5,896 nt of DNA from Actinomycetota bacterium (GTDB lineage Bacteria > Actinomycetota > UBA4738 > G016210805), in contig JACQTL010000209.1 in assembly GCA_016210805.1 (NCBI GenBank), forward strand, positions 1 to 5,896, given 5' to 3'. Numbering within the stretch: the stretch's first letter is position 1; the number at the start of each line of letters is the position of its first letter. Positions 4,696 to 5,896 of this stretch are shown in pieces. The translations under genes were made by a program, and so were the position numbers. The notes beneath the pieces were generated by a model. It did not search any database. It was not told the DNA's origin and was given only the letters and a program-made list of their open reading frames with translations.

Positions 4696-5547
4696 ATGCC
4701 TGTCGGTGAGCTAGTCAACGCCAACGTCGTCGACGGCCGGGTCTTCGCGGCGGAGGGGGAGACCGGCCCACCGGGCGTGTACCTCACCTCGCTCCCCTCC
4801 CGGACCCTCCCGTTCGTGGTCTACAGGGCCTGGAAGGTGCCGACCGGCTACGTGGCCGAGGAGATCCGGTTCACCGCTCCTTCCGGGGTCACCGCGTACC
4901 GCTGGGGCCCGAAGACCAGGTGGATGAAGGGGTCGATGGACCTCACCACCCTGTCCGACCTGGTCGAGGACGCCGTCTTCCGGGAGGTGGGCAGCTACCT
5001 GGTGTCCTTCATCCTGGAGGGCGAGGTCCTCGGGGAGGTCGAGGTCCCCGTGTACCTCCAGGCCGCCCCCGAGAAGCTCCCCAAGGAGGTCGAGGAGGGG
5101 CTGAGGAGGTCCGACGTGATCTGGGTGGGGGTCGAGGACTCCCGGGACGCCAGACCCAAGGGCGACCGCAGGATCCTGGCCCGGGCCAGGCTATTCGCCC
5201 AGAGCGACCGCCACGAGTACCCGGCCATGATCCCGTCCTGGTTCGTCTACCGGAACGGCCGCATCTACCTGCTGTCGCGGACCGATCCGGGCTTCGACGA
5301 GCAATCCGTCCCCGGGCTCCCCGACGCCCAGGAGCTGGTGGTGGTGACCCGGCGCAAGGGCCGCGACACCTCGCTCGACCGCTTCCGGGCCGCCGTGCGC
5401 ATCCTGCCCCCGGGCCCGGAGTGGGAGCAGGCCGCCGGGCTCCTGGCCGACAAGCGCAAGAGCCGGGCCGGCCCCCCCGCCGACTCCATCAAGCGCTGGC
5501 GAAACGACTGCGTCATCGCCGAGCTCACCCCCATCATCCCGACCTGA
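4696..5547 (+). CDS. Conserved-looking protein of unknown function, probably two beta-rich domains
   Basis: I do not recognise this 283-aa protein. There is no signal peptide or membrane segment. Residues 1-122 look like a beta-sandwich: alternating short strands with WKVPTGYVAEEIRF (46-59), a GPKTRWMKGSMDL stretch (71-83) and GEVLGEVEVPVYLQ (109-122). A charged helical linker follows (124-138), then a second domain that starts at DVIWVGVEDSRD. In it, PAMIPSWFVYRNGRIYLLSR (176-195), the strand ELVVVTRRKGRDT (213-225), RFRAAVRILPPGPEWEQA (229-246) and a C-terminal RWRNDCVIAELTPI recall the order of elements in pyridoxamine-phosphate-oxidase-like split barrels. This is resemblance only; no flavin or F420 ligands are identified. 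ATG 4696 is chosen on the TATCCT box nine bases upstream. Third-position GC remains high up to the stop, so coding is secure. Confidence 0.85.
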   Translation: MPVGELVNANVVDGRVFAAEGETGPPGVYLTSLPSRTLPFVVYRAWKVPTGYVAEEIRFTAPSGVTAYRWGPKTRWMKGSMDLTTLSDLVEDAVFREVGSYLVSFILEGEVLGEVEVPVYLQAAPEKLPKEVEEGLRRSDVIWVGVEDSRDARPKGDRRILARARLFAQSDRHEYPAMIPSWFVYRNGRIYLLSRTDPGFDEQSVPGLPDAQELVVVTRRKGRDTSLDRFRAAVRILPPGPEWEQAAGLLADKRKSRAGPPADSIKRWRNDCVIAELTPIIPT

Positions 5548-5660
5548 CCAATCGCCTCTCACCGCCCCGGCCCGGTGGTCCCACCCTCACGGCGCGCTCG
5601 GCTGTTCGGCGGACGGCCCCCAACCCGCGAGCACGACACCCACCTGCGGAGGGATCGCCT
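5548..5660. other. Non-coding stretch after the 4696 gene
   Basis: This is the first part of a gap of about 330 bp. Frames open through it encode Arg/Pro/Ala-rich strings without family features and lack a ribosome site. The only structure seen is a weak GGTGG-TC-CCACC repeat (5574-5585), which could be part of the terminator of the upstream gene, and CACCCA (5637-5642), which can pair with TGGGTG at 5660-5665. No tRNA-like TTCGA loop is present. Confidence 0.5.
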
Positions 5661-5771
5661 GGGTGCGCCGCGAGGGGGCTCCTACGCTGCGATGTTCTCG
5701 CCGCGGCTCCGCGCATGGCGCTCCGCCGCGTCTGCGCGTGCATCTTTACCGGACCCCCTCGCGTCGCAACC
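5661..5771. repeat. Long imperfect inverted repeat with nested stems, possible structured RNA or dispersed palindromic element
   Basis: Arms 5661-5678 and 5754-5771 are complementary at 16 of 18 positions, including ten in a row (CGCGAGGGGG against CCCCCTCGCG) and TGCG against CGCA. Past a single bulged C, TCC (5680-5682) also pairs with GGA (5751-5753). Inside, CGCGGC (5702-5707) pairs with GCCGCG (5725-5730) and GCGC (5711-5714) with GCGC (5718-5721); both inner stems have the same centre (base 5716) as the outer arms. GATG (5691-5694) can pair with CATC (5741-5744). The whole therefore folds as one nested hairpin about 111 nt long. It matches no RNA family I know by motif. The strand is unknown. 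Confidence 0.5.
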
Positions 5772-5777
5772 GTGGTC

Positions 5778-5824
5778 GGACCCAGGCGGCATCGGGGTGC
5801 GTGGCGAACGCACCGGCTCGGTCC
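5778..5824. other. Second nested hairpin, downstream of the long inverted repeat
   Basis: GGTGCGT (5796-5802) and ACGCACC (5808-5814) form a perfect 7-bp stem with loop GGCGA. Around it, GGACCCAG (5778-5785) pairs with CTCGGTCC (5817-5824) at 7 of 8 positions. A further 7-bp stem, CCGGCGC (5830-5836) with GCGCCGG (5852-5858), follows. Together with the element at 5661-5771 this suggests a multi-stem RNA, possibly a leader of the gene that may start at 5881. Stems of this size do arise by chance in DNA this rich in G and C. Confidence 0.35.
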
Positions 5825-5880
5825 CTCGTCCGGCGCTCGGGCGGTGCGGGCGCGCCGGCGCTGGCGGGCGGGAGGGTCCC

Positions 5881-5896
5881 GTGGAGCACGTTGAAC
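5881..5896 (+). CDS. Possible start of a gene running off the window
   Basis: GTG at 5881 reads V/M-E-H-V-E before the window ends. GGAGG at 5871-5875 ends five bases before it and is the best Shine-Dalgarno in the window, which is the whole of the evidence. The same frame is open upstream to ATG 5692, but that stretch has many A/T-ending codons and no family features, so it is not taken as part of the gene. Nothing can be said about the product. Confidence 0.3.

Noticed and set aside
5534..5743. A 69-codon minus-strand frame in the intergenic region
   Set aside because: It has no ribosome site, is Arg/Ala/Gly-rich, and overlaps both the end of the 4696 gene and the inverted repeat. It is probably a chance frame.
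5692..5896. A frame open from ATG 5692 to the window end, with TACGCT just upstream
   Set aside because: About a fifth of its codons end in A or T, unlike the genes nearby. Its product has no recognisable features, and it runs through the strongly paired inverted-repeat region.
5548..5896. tRNA, tmRNA, RNase P RNA or a familiar riboswitch in the gap
   Set aside because: No T-loop GTTCGA motif, no GAGGAAAGTCC, and no tmRNA or riboswitch core motif that I know was seen on either strand.
1..5896. CRISPR array, insertion sequence, attachment site or prophage genes
   Set aside because: There are no spaced direct repeats, no transposase or integrase frame, and no terminal repeats with target duplications. 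Base composition is even across the gene-bearing part.

Overview
The window is very GC-rich (roughly 70% by eye) and its genes have strongly GC-biased third codon positions. The gene set points to a chromosomal segment of an actinobacterium (Actinomycetota): a DUF2342/'zincin_2' zinc metalloprotease, a YlbL-type PDZ/Lon-like secreted protease, a molybdopterin synthase subunit MoaE, and an MreB of actinobacterial flavour. Start codons often sit directly downstream of TANNNT -10 boxes, which also fits this phylum. Because MreB is present, a rod-forming or deep-branching lineage such as Acidimicrobiia is more likely than Mycobacterium-like forms, but this placement is an inference.

Layout. (1) 1-426, minus: the 5' part of a membrane-anchored YlbL-like protease, cut by the window edge. 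(2) 427-588: a divergent intergenic region with promoters in both directions and a 17-bp inverted repeat. (3) 589-981, plus: a 130-aa protein with two membrane segments and unknown function, converging on (4) 1039-2049, minus: mreB. A hairpin at 999-1019 lies between the convergent genes. (5) 2071-2496, minus: moaE, ending 21 bp before mreB and probably in one operon with it. (6) 2559-3353, minus: a double hot-dog thioesterase-like protein. (7) 3354-3424: a compact 71-bp divergent promoter region. (8) 3425-4642, plus: the zinc metalloprotease, followed at once by a perfect 16-bp palindrome. (9) 4696-5547, plus: a 283-aa protein of unknown function that looks two-domained. (10) 5548-5880: about 330 bp with no convincing gene. 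It holds an unusually long imperfect inverted repeat (arms 5661-5678 and 5754-5771), a second nested hairpin (5778-5824), and perhaps a start codon with a good Shine-Dalgarno at 5881 for a gene running off the window.

How the parts relate: the two proteases (YlbL-like and zincin-type) bracket an mreB-moaE-hotdog minus-strand cluster. These are mostly housekeeping functions: envelope proteolysis, cell-shape cytoskeleton, molybdenum cofactor synthesis and acyl-thioester chemistry. I see no mobile element, CRISPR array, tRNA or rRNA, and no clear new defence or metabolic system. The most interesting signals are: the structured non-coding tail; the promoter architecture, in which four or five genes have a -10 hexamer only a few bases before the start codon and two share an identical 14-bp promoter core; an MreB with Gln where the catalytic Glu is expected; and two uncharacterised proteins.
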